64,000 bases of DNA from an uncultured Jannaschia sp. (GCF_947494025.1 NZ_CANLTQ010000002.1:1-64000); one strand, 5' to 3'; positions 26,699 to 36,484 are shown, counted from the stretch's first letter. The notes: generated from the letters alone by a model not told the origin. Numbers and translations: made by a program.

Positions 26699-27199
26699 TC
26701 AGAACGGGATCTCGTCGTCGAGGTCGGACCCGCCACCGTAGCCGCCACCGCCACCTCCACCGCCGCCGGATGGGCCGCCGTCGCGGTCGTCGTAACCGCC
26801 ACTGTAGCCACCGCCGCCGCCGCTTCCGCCGCCGCCCTGGGGTCCGTCCCGACCGTCGAGCATGGTGAGCGTGGCGTTGAAGCCCTGCAGCACGACCTCG
26901 GTCGAGTAGCGGTCGGCGCCGGACTGGTCCTGCCATTTGCGGGTCTGCAGCTGGCCTTCGAGATAGACCTTGGAGCCCTTCTTGAGGTACTGCTCGGCGA
27001 TCCGCACAAGCCCTTCGTTGAAGATCGCGACCGAATGCCATTCGGTCTTTTCCCGCCGCTCGCCCGAATTCTTGTCGCGCCACGTCTCGGAGGTGGCGAT
27101 GCGCAGGTTGCAGACCTTGCCTCCGTTTCCGAACGTCCGCGTTTCCGGGTCGCGGCCCAGATTGCCGATCAGGATTACCTTGTTCACGCTGCCGGCCAT
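26699..27199 (-). CDS. ssb: Single-stranded DNA-binding protein
   Basis: 166 residues. OB-fold domain (about residues 1-110: [51 protein letters not shown]), then a linker of long glycine runs and the acidic partner-docking tip DLDDEIPF at the C-terminus. Coats ssDNA and recruits repair and replication proteins. The ATG at 27199 is preceded by gaggac and MAGSVNKV matches the family; an upstream ATG would add 15 unrelated residues. Divergent from the transglycosylase gene; the 212 bases between hold no gene. Confidence 0.97.
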   Translation of the reverse strand: MAGSVNKVILIGNLGRDPETRTFGNGGKVCNLRIATSETWRDKNSGERREKTEWHSVAIFNEGLVRIAEQYLKKGSKVYLEGQLQTRKWQDQSGADRYSTEVVLQGFNATLTMLDGRDGPQGGGGSGGGGGYSGGYDDRDGGPSGGGGGGGGGYGGGSDLDDEIPF

Positions 27200-27411
27200 C
27201 GTGTCCTCGCTTTGCTTCGATTCCCTTGCCGGCCCTTTGACCATCCCCGCTGCCGGCTGTCCACGGGATCGCGTGGGCGGGCGGGACGTGGAGGCAGGTC
27301 GCGGGGCCGAGGCTTGGCGGATGGCCGGGAATCGGCTAGGCCTCGGACGGGCGCACGTCCCGGCAAAGGGACGGCGCCGGGACGGGGACCGGCGGCGGGG
27401 GAGCGATACAG

Positions 27412-28002
27412 ATGCGAACGACGTGCCTCGCGGCGCTTTGCGCCGCCGTTTTCGCGACCGGCGCGGCGGAGGCGCAGACCTTCTCCTCCCGTTCCCGCGG
27501 CACCCTGTTCGAAAGCCAGACCGCGCTGATGGATCGCCGGCTGTCGTCGCAATACGCGCATTCCGACCGACTCGCCCCCAGGCGGCCCGAGCTTCCCGGC
27601 GGCGGCGAGAACATTCCCCGCTACAACGGCAATCAGCGCTCGGCCTATGTCGGCACGGCCCGATCGGTCGCGCGGCGGCACGGGATCCCCGAGGATCTGT
27701 TCCTGCGGCTCGTACAGCAGGAATCGGCCTGGAACCCGTCCGCGCGGTCCCACAAGGGGGCCCTGGGCCTCGCGCAGCTTCTGCCCGCGACGGCGGCGAC
27801 GCTGGGCGTCGATCCGATGGATCCGGAGCAGAACCTGGAAGGCGGTGCGCGCTATCTCGCGCTGCAATACCGCGAGTTCGGCTCCTGGCGGCTGGCGCTC
27901 GCCGCCTACAATGCAGGCCCCGGCGCGGTGGAACGGCATGGCGGCGTGCCGCCCTACCGGGAAACGCGGAACTATGTGCGGATCATTCTGGGGCAGGGCT
28001 AG
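27412..28002 (+). CDS. Lytic transglycosylase (SLT domain)
   Basis: 196 residues with a signal peptide ending AEAQ. The C-terminal 110 residues form an SLT domain: catalytic Glu in [14 protein letters not shown], then [25 protein letters not shown] and [17 protein letters not shown]. Cleaves peptidoglycan glycan strands with formation of 1,6-anhydro-MurNAc in the periplasm. It stands alone; downstream 28003-28262 contains only a small hairpin (GCGGATC/GATCCGC at 28083-28101) before the TRAP operon. Confidence 0.93.
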   Translation: MRTTCLAALCAAVFATGAAEAQTFSSRSRGTLFESQTALMDRRLSSQYAHSDRLAPRRPELPGGGENIPRYNGNQRSAYVGTARSVARRHGIPEDLFLRLVQQESAWNPSARSHKGALGLAQLLPATAATLGVDPMDPEQNLEGGARYLALQYREFGSWRLALAAYNAGPGAVERHGGVPPYRETRNYVRIILGQG

Positions 28003-28262
28003 GCCCGTGCCGGGGGGCGGACGACGCCGCCCCGCGACAACGAGACATGGCGTTTCCCATGGCGCGACGATGCGGGGCCGAAGGCGGATCCATGCGATCC
28101 GCGAAACGGAGTGCCGCCCGTGCGGCCGTGTGCGGGACGACGACCGCCGATTTCGGTCCTTGCCTCGTCCGACGAGTTCACTAGTGTCCCGCCACGCTCC
28201 GTCAAGGGGGCGGCCGGTCCGCCGAAGGGGCAGAGCGGCCAGGCGAAACAAAGGGAGGGATC

Positions 28263-29348
28263 ATGGACCGTCGTTCATTCCTGAAGAACTCGACCATCGG
28301 CGCCGGAACCGCCGGGACCGCCGCGCTGGCCGCCCCCGCCTACGCGCAGGGCAACCGGACGCTCACGCTCGTCACCACCTGGGGTCGCGGCCTCGCCGGC
28401 GTCCACGACAGCGCGCAATACTGCGCCGACAAGATCACCGCGATGACGGACGGAGCTCTGACGGTCGATCTGAAGGCGGCGGGCGAGCTCGTCGGCGCGT
28501 TCGAGTCCTTCGATGCGGTCACGTCCGGTCAGGCCGACATGTATCATGCCGCCGACTACTACTTCACCGGCCAGCATCCGGCCTTCCAGTTCTTCACGTC
28601 GCTGCCCTTCGGGATGACGCCGCAGGAGCTGCACAACTGGTATTATCAGGATGGCGGACAGGAGCTGCATGACGAGCTCGGCCAGATATTCGGTCTCAAG
28701 TCTTTCCTCGCGGGCAACACCGGCGCGCAAGCGGGCGGCTGGTTCCGGCAGGAGATCAACGCCCCCGAGGATTTCCAGGGCCTCAAGATGCGGGCCCCCG
28801 GGCAGAGCGGGGAAGTGTTCGCCAAGCTGGGCGCGTCCGTTCAGAACATTCCGGGGGCCGAAGTCTATCAGGCCCTGAGTTCCGGCGCCCTCGACGCGGT
28901 GGACTGGATCGGGCCCTGGGCCGACGAGACGGCGGGTTTCCAGGAAATCACCAAGATCTATTACACCGCGAGCTCCGGCGAGCCCGGTCCGGGCATCAGC
29001 CTCGCGGTCAACCGCGACGTTTTCGAGGAGCTTCCGACCGCGCATCAGCAGATCATCGAGCAGACGGCCCGCGCCGCCAATAGCTGGACGCTGTCGCTCT
29101 TCGTGGCGAACAACGCGGCCGCGTTGCAGAGGCTTCAACAGGCCGGCGTCCGGACGCTGACTTTCCCCGACGCCGTCTGGGATGCGCTCGGGGCCGCCTC
29201 GCAGGAAGTGTATCAGCAATACATGGGCGACGATCTCTACAAGAAGATCTTCGACAGCTATCAGGCTTCGATGCGCAAGAGCGCCCAGTGGATCGAAACG
29301 TCCGAAGGCGCCTATACCAGGCAGCGCGACCGGATACTGGACATCTGA
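28263..29348 (+). CDS. TRAP transporter solute-binding protein (DctP family)
   Basis: 361 residues. The N-terminus DRRSFLKNS is a twin-arginine signal; cleavage probably near AYAQ. The mature protein follows the DctP fold (LTLVTTWGRGLAGVHDSA, SGQADMYHAADYYF, FQGLKMRAPGQSGEVFAKLGA, ALSSGALDAVDWIGPW). The WIGPW segment and the overall pattern resemble binding proteins for 2-oxoacids or other small carboxylates, but the ligand is not proven. A gggaggg site precedes the ATG. A strong hairpin separates it from the membrane subunits. Confidence 0.92.
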   Translation: MDRRSFLKNSTIGAGTAGTAALAAPAYAQGNRTLTLVTTWGRGLAGVHDSAQYCADKITAMTDGALTVDLKAAGELVGAFESFDAVTSGQADMYHAADYYFTGQHPAFQFFTSLPFGMTPQELHNWYYQDGGQELHDELGQIFGLKSFLAGNTGAQAGGWFRQEINAPEDFQGLKMRAPGQSGEVFAKLGASVQNIPGAEVYQALSSGALDAVDWIGPWADETAGFQEITKIYYTASSGEPGPGISLAVNRDVFEELPTAHQQIIEQTARAANSWTLSLFVANNAAALQRLQQAGVRTLTFPDAVWDALGAASQEVYQQYMGDDLYKKIFDSYQASMRKSAQWIETSEGAYTRQRDRILDI

Positions 29349-29360
29349 AGACGGATCCGA

Positions 29361-29388
29361 GGCGGGCGGCCGTTCGCGGCCGCCCGCC
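29361..29388 (+). promoter_or_regulatory. 12-bp UUCG hairpin between dctP- and dctQ-like genes
   Basis: GGCGGGCGGCCG and CGGCCGCCCGCC pair perfectly around a TTCG loop, 12 bases after the binding-protein stop. No T run follows, so it is more likely an RNA-stabilising or partial-termination element that keeps binding-protein mRNA in excess over the permease part. The remainder of the 168-base gap is featureless. Confidence 0.7.
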
Positions 29389-29516
29389 CCGTGCGGCATG
29401 GCCGATACGGTCAGGGCCGGCGCGTGGAAGGGCATCGCGGCAGCGGGGCGGAAGACTGGCCGATCGGCCGTGATGGCGGGACCGCGTCGCCCCGCAAGTT
29501 GTAGTCTGGGGGCGAC

Positions 29517-30455
29517 ATGCTCGACATCCTCACCGCCGTCGGGGGCGGCATCGCCCGGATCGCCATGCAATTCGCGCTGGCGTTCTACAACCTCGGCTAT
29601 GCGGTCACGCATCCGGCGAGCTGGCTCGCCTGGACCCGGTCCTTCGAGACGCCGGAGGACAAGGAATCGCTGCTGCGCCTGATCTATTATGGCGCCAGCG
29701 TCGAGTTGCTCTTCATCGTCCTCGCCGCCTTCGCGTTGCTCACGATCGGCGTCGGGTTCTCCCGCCGCTTCGGCTGGCGCCTCGTGCGCGGGTTGGAATT
29801 CGCGCTGAACTGGCTGGGCCGGATCGCGGCCTGGGCGGGGCTGCTGATGGTCCTGCAGCAGGTGATGATCGTCTTCCTGCAGCGTATCTTCCGCGTCTCC
29901 GAGATCAGCATCGGACCCCTCGGGACGAGCTTCACGCGCGACCTGTCGTGGTTCTCGGAGGAGCTGAAGCTCTACAACGCGATGATCGTCTGTCTTTGCG
30001 TCGCCTGGACCTTCATCCAGGGCGGGCACGTGCGCGTCGATCTCGTCTATTCCGCCGTGGGCCACCGCGCCAAGCGGGCGGTCGACATGTTCGGCGCCAT
30101 CGTCTTCATGATGCCGGCGCTGGTGCTGATCTGGCTCTACAGCTGGTTCTTTTTCTGGCGCAGCATGATCACGCCGGCGACCTCCGCCTCCGATCCGCTC
30201 GACCGGATGCTGATGAAGGCACGCGCCGTGCGCTGGAACGTCGAGACGATCGGGTTCAGCCCGAACGGCTTCGACGCCTATTTCCTGTTCAAGGTCCTGA
30301 TCCTCGCATTCGTCGCCACCGCCTTCGCGCAGGCCTGCGTGTTCTTCTGGCGCAGCTGGCTCGAATACCGCGAGGGGGAGACCAGCGCCGGACGCTTCCT
30401 CGACCGCGACGTGCTCGGCGACGAGACCGCCGCGCGGGTCGCCGAGACCCACTGA
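29517..30455 (+). CDS. TRAP transporter small permease, long form (DctQ family)
   Basis: 312 residues, clearly longer than the 160-200 typical of DctQ. Membrane helices are near residues 8-30, 63-82, 95-123, 154-170, 188-215 and 262-285. The DctQ pattern is visible in IVCLCVAWTFIQGGHVRVDLVYSAVGHRAKR. It forms the membrane complex with the large subunit 48 bases downstream. A tgggggcg site precedes the ATG. The extra N-terminal region and the loop after residue 215 are unusual. Confidence 0.85.
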   Translation: MLDILTAVGGGIARIAMQFALAFYNLGYAVTHPASWLAWTRSFETPEDKESLLRLIYYGASVELLFIVLAAFALLTIGVGFSRRFGWRLVRGLEFALNWLGRIAAWAGLLMVLQQVMIVFLQRIFRVSEISIGPLGTSFTRDLSWFSEELKLYNAMIVCLCVAWTFIQGGHVRVDLVYSAVGHRAKRAVDMFGAIVFMMPALVLIWLYSWFFFWRSMITPATSASDPLDRMLMKARAVRWNVETIGFSPNGFDAYFLFKVLILAFVATAFAQACVFFWRSWLEYREGETSAGRFLDRDVLGDETAARVAETH

Positions 30456-30503
30456 CGACACCCGGAGACGTGAAGGGCGGAGAAACGCCCGGAGGGACGA
30501 AAG

Positions 30504-32861
30504 ATGCTATTCGGACTGGACGGCGTGGAGATCGGCCTAATCATCGTGTTCCTTTGCCTTTTCGGCGGGATCATGTCGGGCTTCCCCGTGGCTTTCGCCA
30601 TCGCCGGCGCGGGCACGATCAGCTTCGCCATCATCGCCGCGCTCGACAGCGCGGGCATCCTCCTCCACCAGGCGATCGATACGAGCACCCCGGAATATTC
30701 CGCGCTGCTTGCCGAAGGGGTCGTGCGCGACGCGGTCTCGGTCTTCCGCTATCCGGAGCTTCCGCGCATCGAAGTGCCGCTCTTTCCCGAGGGATGGGAG
30801 AGTGCGCTCGACCGCAATATCGGCTTCATCGTCAACCGCATGAACGAGCGCGTGATCGCGGGCGCCTCCATCGAGACGTTGCTCGCGGTGCTGATGTTCG
30901 TGATGATGGGCATCACTCTGGAGCGATCCAAGATCGCCAACGACCTCCTGACCACGATGGCGCGGGTGTTCGGGCCGTTGCCCGGGGGGCTTGCCGTGTC
31001 GATCGTGATCGTCGGTGCGTTCCTCGCCGCCTCGACGGGGATCGTCGGCGCGACCGTCGTGACGATGGGCCTCCTCGCGCTGCCCACCATGCTCCGCAAC
31101 GGCTATTCGCCGGAGTTCGCCACCGGGGTCATCGCCGCTTCCGGAACGCTGGGGCAGATCATTCCGCCCTCCATCGTCATCGTCCTGCTCGGAACGCTCG
31201 CGGGCGACATCTATTCCACCGCGCAGGAGGCCCGGGCCGCCTCCGCCGGCTGCACCGACGCGCTCACCTATCTGGGCGAGCCGGCCGTGGTCTCGGTCGG
31301 TACCCTGTTTCAGGCCGCGCTCCTGCCGGGCATCCTGCTCGCGGGGCTCTACGCCGCCTATGCGTTCGGCTACGCGCTCCTCAATCCGGCGAAGGCGCCG
31401 CCCGTCACCTTCGGCGGCGGCCGGCCTTCCCTGACCACGCGGAACGAGGCGCTGACCTGGTATCTGGGCGTGCCGGCCGCGCTGATCCTCGGTGCGGTGG
31501 CGCTCGGCGCGACGGGTGTGATCGGCTCGCAGGACGTCACGGTCGGCAGCTTTTCCGAAACCGGCGCGACCGCCTCCCTGCGCACCAACGTCTCGCCCGA
31601 ATGCCGGGCCGCGATGATCGACCTGCACGGACAGGCCGCCTGGGATCGCGCGACGGAGGAGCAGACGGCGATCGACGCGGCCGGGGGCGTGCAGCAGGCG
31701 GAACGCCTGACCGAGGAACAGCTCGTCGAGGTGCGCGCCGCCGCCATCCGGAACGCCGCCCCGATCGGCACCGGCATCGCGGTGATCTTCCTCAGCCTCG
31801 GCCTCGTTCTCGCGGTGGCGCGGGGGGTGGACCCGCTGGCCGACGGCCGCCCGCTGCTGATCGGCGCGGCGGGGGTCGCGTTCGCCCTTGCGCTCGACAT
31901 CCTCCTCGTCGGACCCACCACGTCGCCCGGCGCGACCTTCGCGCTCATAGCCGTTCCGTTCGCCGTGACGATGGTCGGAATGATCCCCGCCGTCGGGCGG
32001 CTGGCGCGGAACGACCTGCTGCAGGTGGTGTTCCCGCCGCTCGTCCTGATCGTCGCCGTGCTGGGCTCGATCCTCGGCGGCATCACCAATCCGACGCCCG
32101 CCGCGGCGCTCGGCGCGGCCGGGGCGATCATGCTGGCCGGTTACCGCAAGCTGCGGGAGGAGGGCTCGTCCGCCGCGCCGATCCTGCTCGCCTCGCTCGC
32201 CGTCGTGGTCATGCTCCTGTTCGGGATCAACTTCGACCTGCGGACCGGCATCGATTCCACGACCTTCGGCGACGCGGTCGCCATGGTCGTTGCGCAGGTG
32301 GCCTATCATGCCGCTTTCCTGGGACTGCTCTACGCCTGCTGGGTCCTGCTGCGCTCCGGCGTGCTCGGCCCGGTGGTGCGGGAAACGGCGAAGGTGACCT
32401 CGATGGTGTTCACCATCCTGATCGGCTCGCAACTGCTCAATCTCGTGCTGATCTCCTTCGGGGGCGAGCATTACGTTCAGGATTTCCTGCGCTCCTTCGA
32501 CAGCGAGCTGCGGGTGTTTCTCGTCGTGATGCTGGTGCTGTTCGTGCTGGGCTTCGTCCTGGACTTCCTGGAGATCATCTACATCGTGATCCCGATTGTC
32601 GGTCCGGTGATCTACGGCGGCACGTTCGACCCGAAATGGGTCACGATCATGATCGCCGTGAACCTCCAGACCTCGTTCCTGACGCCGCCCTTCGGCTTCG
32701 CGCTGTTCTACCTGCGCGGCGTGGCGCCGCCGAGCGTCTCGACGGGCCACATCTACCGGGGCGTCATCCCCTTCGTGCTGATCCAAGTCGTGGGCCTGCT
32801 GGTTCTGTGGCTGTTCCCGAGCATCGTGACGATCGTGCCGAATCTGCTGCCGGCGGGCTGA
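30504..32861 (+). CDS. TRAP transporter large permease, expanded DctM family
   Basis: 785 residues against about 430 for a standard DctM. The N-terminal family part (MSGFPVAFAIAGAGTI; GASTGIVGATVV-like segment near 175-186; SGTLGQIIPPSIVIVLLG near 213-230) is interrupted by a soluble-looking stretch at about 50-115 and by an insertion at about 300-505 that mixes extra helices with a charged segment (about 365-412). Family sequence resumes at FPPLVLIVAVLGSILGGITNPTPAAALG. It imports a small organic anion with a sodium gradient, by family knowledge. It completes the operon. Confidence 0.88.
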   Translation: MLFGLDGVEIGLIIVFLCLFGGIMSGFPVAFAIAGAGTISFAIIAALDSAGILLHQAIDTSTPEYSALLAEGVVRDAVSVFRYPELPRIEVPLFPEGWESALDRNIGFIVNRMNERVIAGASIETLLAVLMFVMMGITLERSKIANDLLTTMARVFGPLPGGLAVSIVIVGAFLAASTGIVGATVVTMGLLALPTMLRNGYSPEFATGVIAASGTLGQIIPPSIVIVLLGTLAGDIYSTAQEARAASAGCTDALTYLGEPAVVSVGTLFQAALLPGILLAGLYAAYAFGYALLNPAKAPPVTFGGGRPSLTTRNEALTWYLGVPAALILGAVALGATGVIGSQDVTVGSFSETGATASLRTNVSPECRAAMIDLHGQAAWDRATEEQTAIDAAGGVQQAERLTEEQLVEVRAAAIRNAAPIGTGIAVIFLSLGLVLAVARGVDPLADGRPLLIGAAGVAFALALDILLVGPTTSPGATFALIAVPFAVTMVGMIPAVGRLARNDLLQVVFPPLVLIVAVLGSILGGITNPTPAAALGAAGAIMLAGYRKLREEGSSAAPILLASLAVVVMLLFGINFDLRTGIDSTTFGDAVAMVVAQVAYHAAFLGLLYACWVLLRSGVLGPVVRETAKVTSMVFTILIGSQLLNLVLISFGGEHYVQDFLRSFDSELRVFLVVMLVLFVLGFVLDFLEIIYIVIPIVGPVIYGGTFDPKWVTIMIAVNLQTSFLTPPFGFALFYLRGVAPPSVSTGHIYRGVIPFVLIQVVGLLVLWLFPSIVTIVPNLLPAG

Positions 32862-32943
32862 CGCCGCGAGCGACGGAGCCGCCTTGGTCCGCGGCTTCGC
32901 CGCACTACTCTCCGGTCTGACGAACGAGAGGGAGACTTGCGTC

Positions 32944-33666
32944 ATGTCACTGAAGAGAACCGCCATGAGGATGGCCGTCGCCTTCGCCGCGGCAAAGGGC
33001 TATCAGACCTTCCGGTCGCGCGGCGGAATGAATGGAATACGCGACATGCTGTCCGGCGGGCAGACCGGGCAGGCCGGCACGATGCAGCGCCCGGCAAGTT
33101 CCGGCGGGACCGGCGGTCTCGGCGGGATTCTGGGAATGCTCGGCGGCTCCGGCGGCATGGGCACCTCCGCGACGACCGGCGGGGCCGGCATGTCGGGCAC
33201 GTCCGGCGGGCTCGGTGGCCTGCTCGGCGGGTTGGCCGCGATGGCGGGCGGCGGTGCCGCGATGGGGCAGGGCGAGAGCGAGGCCGACACGATGCGCCGC
33301 GTCGAAGAGGGGCCCGAGGACGAGGCGACCGCGGCGGCGATGGTCCGCGCCATCGGCCAGGCGGTACGCGCCGACGGGGAGATCGACCCGGAGGAGCGCA
33401 GGGTGCTCGACGACATCCTGGGCGATGCGGAGACGGAGGCCGACCGCGCCGCGCTCAACGCCGCCCTGAGCGAACCGGTCGACCCGGAGCGGTTGGCCCG
33501 CGACGTGCCCCATGGCGGCGAGGCGCAGGTCTATTCGGCGGCCCTCACGGCCATCGACCCGGACCGGCCTTCGGAGCGCGACTTCCTGCAGCGCTTCGCG
33601 ACCGCCCTGTCGCTCGACGCGAACGAGGTCGCCTCGCTCCATCAGGCGGCCGGCAAGCCCGTCTGA
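32944..33666 (+). CDS. DUF533/TerB-like protein
   Basis: 240 residues. A basic N-terminus is followed by a Gly/Met/Ser-rich low-complexity stretch (about residues 35-110) and a C-terminal helical domain with AMVRAIGQAVRADGEIDPEER, a TerB/DUF533 pattern that can bind a metal through acidic residues. YebE-like relatives are envelope-associated, but function is not known. An aggga-type site lies before the ATG at 32944. It follows the TRAP operon by 82 bases and may be independent. Confidence 0.75.
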   Translation: MSLKRTAMRMAVAFAAAKGYQTFRSRGGMNGIRDMLSGGQTGQAGTMQRPASSGGTGGLGGILGMLGGSGGMGTSATTGGAGMSGTSGGLGGLLGGLAAMAGGGAAMGQGESEADTMRRVEEGPEDEATAAAMVRAIGQAVRADGEIDPEERRVLDDILGDAETEADRAALNAALSEPVDPERLARDVPHGGEAQVYSAALTAIDPDRPSERDFLQRFATALSLDANEVASLHQAAGKPV

Positions 33667-33783
33667 GGATTGACCGACCCGTCGGGGCCCGAAACCGGCC
33701 AGGCGCCGCCCTCGGGCCGCGGCGCCTTTCCCTCGCCGGCCCGATGCCCTAGCTGCTGCGAACGACCCAGAGAGGAGGCCCCA

Positions 33784-34284
33784 ATGGCCGAGATCAAGGA
33801 CCCCGAGAACACCATCGTCATCGAGCTCAAGGACGGGCCGGTGCATGTGGAGCTTCTCCCCGACGTGGCGCCGGGCCATGTCGCCCGGATGAAGGAACTG
33901 GCCCGCGAAGGCGCTTATGACGGCGTCCTGTTCCACCGCGTGATCGAGGGCTTCATGGCCCAGACGGGCGACGTGGAGCACGGGAAGGAGGGCGGCAACG
34001 CCGCCCGCGCCGGCACCGGCGGCAGCGACAAGCCCGACCTGAAGGCGGAGTTCTCCGGCATCCCGCATGACCGCGGCACGCTGGGCGCGGCGCGCAGCCA
34101 GAACCCGGATTCCGCCAACAGCCAGTTCTTCATCAACTTCGCCGACAATCATTTCCTGAACCGGCAATACACGGTTTACGGCCGCGTGATCGCGGGGATG
34201 GAGCATGTCGACAAGATCACTCGTGGCGAGCCGCCCGCGGATCCCGACAAGATGATCAGCGTGAAGGTGGCCGCCGATGCGTAA
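33784..34284 (+). CDS. Peptidylprolyl isomerase, cyclophilin type (cytosolic)
   Basis: 166 residues without a signal peptide. Cyclophilin motifs: YDGVLFHRVIEGFMAQTGD (catalytic Arg), AGTGGSDKPDLKAEF, and SANSQFFINFADNHFLNRQYTVYGRV. The ATG at 33784 has gagaggagg upstream. Catalyses prolyl cis-trans isomerisation in the cytosol. It overlaps the next cyclophilin gene by 8 bases, and the pair looks like a tandem duplication in which one copy gained export. Confidence 0.95.
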   Translation: MAEIKDPENTIVIELKDGPVHVELLPDVAPGHVARMKELAREGAYDGVLFHRVIEGFMAQTGDVEHGKEGGNAARAGTGGSDKPDLKAEFSGIPHDRGTLGAARSQNPDSANSQFFINFADNHFLNRQYTVYGRVIAGMEHVDKITRGEPPADPDKMISVKVAADA

Positions 34285-34828
34285 TCTGATCTGTGGTCTC
34301 GCCCTGATCGCCGGCGCGGGCCCGGCGCTCGCGACCGGGCTGGAGATCGACGTGGCGGGAGGGGCGTCCGGCACGGTCGTCATCGACCTGTTCGAGGATG
34401 CCGCGCCCGAGCATGTGGAACAGGTCGCGGCGCTGGCCGAATCCGGCGCCTATAACGGCGTCGTGTTCCACCGCGTGATCGACGGCTTCATGGCGCAGAC
34501 CGGCGACGTCCAGTACGGGCGCGCGGGCGGCGACCTGAGCCTCGCCGGGACCGGGGGCAGCGATCGCGCGGACCTGCCGGCGGAGTTCTCCGACCGCCCG
34601 TTCGGGCGTGGCACCGTCGGCATGGCGCGCGCCGCCGATCCGAACTCTGCCAACAGCCAGTTCTTCATCATGTTCGCCCCCGCGCCGCATCTGGACGGGC
34701 AATACACCGTGATCGGCGAGGTGACCGATGGCATGGACGTGATCGACGCGATCAAGCGGGGCGAGGGGGGAAGCGGCGCCGTGTCCGACAGCCCCGACAT
34801 CATGGAAGCGGTGCGCGTCACCGAGTGA
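34277..34828 (+). CDS. Peptidylprolyl isomerase, cyclophilin type (exported)
   Basis: 183 residues with a signal peptide (MRNLICGLALIAGAGPALAT). The mature domain repeats the motifs of its neighbour: YNGVVFHRVIDGFMAQTGD, GTGGSDRADLPAEF, SANSQFFIMFAPAPHLDGQYTVIGEV. Expected to act in the periplasm, as PpiA does. It begins inside the preceding cyclophilin and ends just before a strong intrinsic terminator. Confidence 0.95.
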   Translation: MRNLICGLALIAGAGPALATGLEIDVAGGASGTVVIDLFEDAAPEHVEQVAALAESGAYNGVVFHRVIDGFMAQTGDVQYGRAGGDLSLAGTGGSDRADLPAEFSDRPFGRGTVGMARAADPNSANSQFFIMFAPAPHLDGQYTVIGEVTDGMDVIDAIKRGEGGSGAVSDSPDIMEAVRVTE

Positions 34829-34853
34829 CCCGACCGCGCGACGCCTGAACGCG

Positions 34854-34884
34854 AAGGGCCGCCCAGATGGGCGGCCCTTTCTTC
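34854..34884 (+). terminator. Intrinsic terminator after the cyclophilin pair
   Basis: An 11-bp stem AAGGGCCGCCC/GGGCGGCCCTT with loop agat, followed by ttcttc. The As on the left side allow it also to serve the convergent small-membrane-protein gene. Confidence 0.85.
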
Positions 34885-34906
34885 GTCCGGTCCGGCGAAG
34901 CGCCGA

Positions 34907-35161
34907 TCAGTTGCCGTCGACGGTTTCGGTCGAGACGGGCGCGGTCGGATCGACGGTGGGCTCGTCTCCGACCGTTTGCGGATCGACGATCTGCGCGTCG
35001 TTGCCGTCGATCGTGTCCGCTTCCTCGGTGCTCGGACTGGCGACCCAGAAGAAATACCCGACCAGGATGATCGCGACAAAGGCCAGTCCCGCGGCCATGC
35101 CGATGATCGGACCGGCATGACGGCGGGACTGCTTTTCGACATTGGTGTTCGGGGCGCTCAT
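34907..35161 (-). CDS. Small single-span membrane protein, unknown function
   Basis: 84 residues. A basic cytosolic start (NVEKQSRRHAG), one membrane helix (about residues 19-40, PIIGMAAGLAFVAIILVGYF) and an acidic, Thr/Pro-rich periplasmic tail (DEPTVDPTAPVSTETVDGN). No family recognised. The ATG at 35161 has gaggt upstream. It lies 69 bases downstream of tyrS on the same strand and may be cotranscribed with it. Confidence 0.75.
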   Translation of the reverse strand: MSAPNTNVEKQSRRHAGPIIGMAAGLAFVAIILVGYFFWVASPSTEEADTIDGNDAQIVDPQTVGDEPTVDPTAPVSTETVDGN

Positions 35162-35230
35162 GGCGGACCTCGTTGCGGTTGCGGCGGTTGTCTTGACCAA
35201 CCCCCCGGCGCGGGGCCGGTTCCCTTCGCA

Positions 35231-36484
35231 TCAATCGCCGAGGCGGACCAGCGCATGCCGTTTGCGCCCGGCCGAAAGCTTGAGCGGCACGGCCAGCGCA
35301 CCGGCGTCGAGCACCAGCCCCGGATCGGTCAGCGCCGCGTCGTTCATACGCGCGCCGCCGTCCGCGATCAGACGCTTGGCCTCCTTGCCCGACTTCGCCA
35401 GGCCCGTGCGGACGATGAGCTGCACGACGGAGATGCCGTCCACGACCTCGTGCGCGCCGAGCTCGACCGTCGGCAGATCCTCGCCCGTGCCGCCGCGCTC
35501 GAACACCTCGCGGGCGGTGGCCTCGGCCGCGGCGGCGGCGTCGGAACCGTGGAGGAGGGCGGTGACCTCGTTCGCGAGACTGATCTTGGCCGCGTTGATC
35601 TCCGACCCTTCGAGCGCGCCCAGCCGGTCGCATTCCTCGACCGGCAGCTCGGTGTAGAGCTTCAGGAACCGCCCCACATCGGCATCCGTCGTGTTGCGCC
35701 AGAATTGCCAGAACTCGTAGGGCGAGAGCAGCTCGGCGTTGAGCCAGATCGCGCCCCCCTGCGACTTGCCCATCTTGCGTCCGTCCGACGTCGTCAGGAG
35801 CGGCGAGGTCAGGCCGAACACCTGATCGTCGAGCATGCGGCGCGTCAGGTCGATGCCGCCCACGATGTTGCCCCACTGGTCCGACCCGCCCATCTGCAGC
35901 AGGCAGCCATGGCGGCGGTGCAGCTCGAGGAAGTCGTAGGCCTGCAGGATCATGTAGTTGAACTCGAGAAAGGAGAGCGACTGCTCCCGGTCGAGCCGCG
36001 ACTTCACGCTCTCGAAGGCCAGCATCCGGTTGACCGAGAAGTGCCGGCCGACGTCGCGCAGGAAATCGAGGTAGTTCAGCCCGTCGAGCCAGTCGGCGTT
36101 GTTCGCCATGATCGCGTCCGTCGGCCCGTCCCCGAAGGTCACGTAATGCGCGAACGCCTCGCGGATGCCGGCGATGTTCGCGTCGATCTGCTCGGGGCCG
36201 AGCAGCGGACGCTCGTCGGCGCGGAAGCTCGGATCGCCCACCTTGGTCGTGCCGCCGCCCATCAGCACGATCGGCTTGCCGCCGGTCTTCTGGAGCCAGC
36301 GCAGCATCATGATCTGGATCAGAGAGCCGACATGCAGCGACCGGGCCGTGGCGTCGAAGCCGATATAGCCCGGCACGGTCCCGGCGACGAACGCCTCGTC
36401 GAGCCCCTGATAATCGGTGCAGTCGGCCAGGAAGCCGCGCTCCATCATCACGCGCATGAAATCCGATTTGGGGTGGTAGGTCAT
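35231..36484 (-). CDS. tyrS: Tyrosyl-tRNA synthetase
   Basis: 417 residues, class I synthetase. The HIGH-type motif is HVGS in [12 protein letters not shown], the KMSKS loop is KMGKS in [14 protein letters not shown], and the tyrosine-binding [14 protein letters not shown] is intact. The C-terminal 60 residues form an S4-like tRNA-binding domain ([21 protein letters not shown]). Divergent from anmK, with 63 bases between the starts. No T-box or other leader was visible. Confidence 0.97.
   Translation of the reverse strand: MTYHPKSDFMRVMMERGFLADCTDYQGLDEAFVAGTVPGYIGFDATARSLHVGSLIQIMMLRWLQKTGGKPIVLMGGGTTKVGDPSFRADERPLLGPEQIDANIAGIREAFAHYVTFGDGPTDAIMANNADWLDGLNYLDFLRDVGRHFSVNRMLAFESVKSRLDREQSLSFLEFNYMILQAYDFLELHRRHGCLLQMGGSDQWGNIVGGIDLTRRMLDDQVFGLTSPLLTTSDGRKMGKSQGGAIWLNAELLSPYEFWQFWRNTTDADVGRFLKLYTELPVEECDRLGALEGSEINAAKISLANEVTALLHGSDAAAAAEATAREVFERGGTGEDLPTVELGAHEVVDGISVVQLIVRTGLAKSGKEAKRLIADGGARMNDAALTDPGLVLDAGALAVPLKLSAGRKRHALVRLGD

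Noticed and set aside
30537-32966. Long minus-strand frame opposite the TRAP large permease
   Set aside because: Composition is charged and repetitive (Asp/His/Arg), as expected for the antisense of a membrane protein gene.
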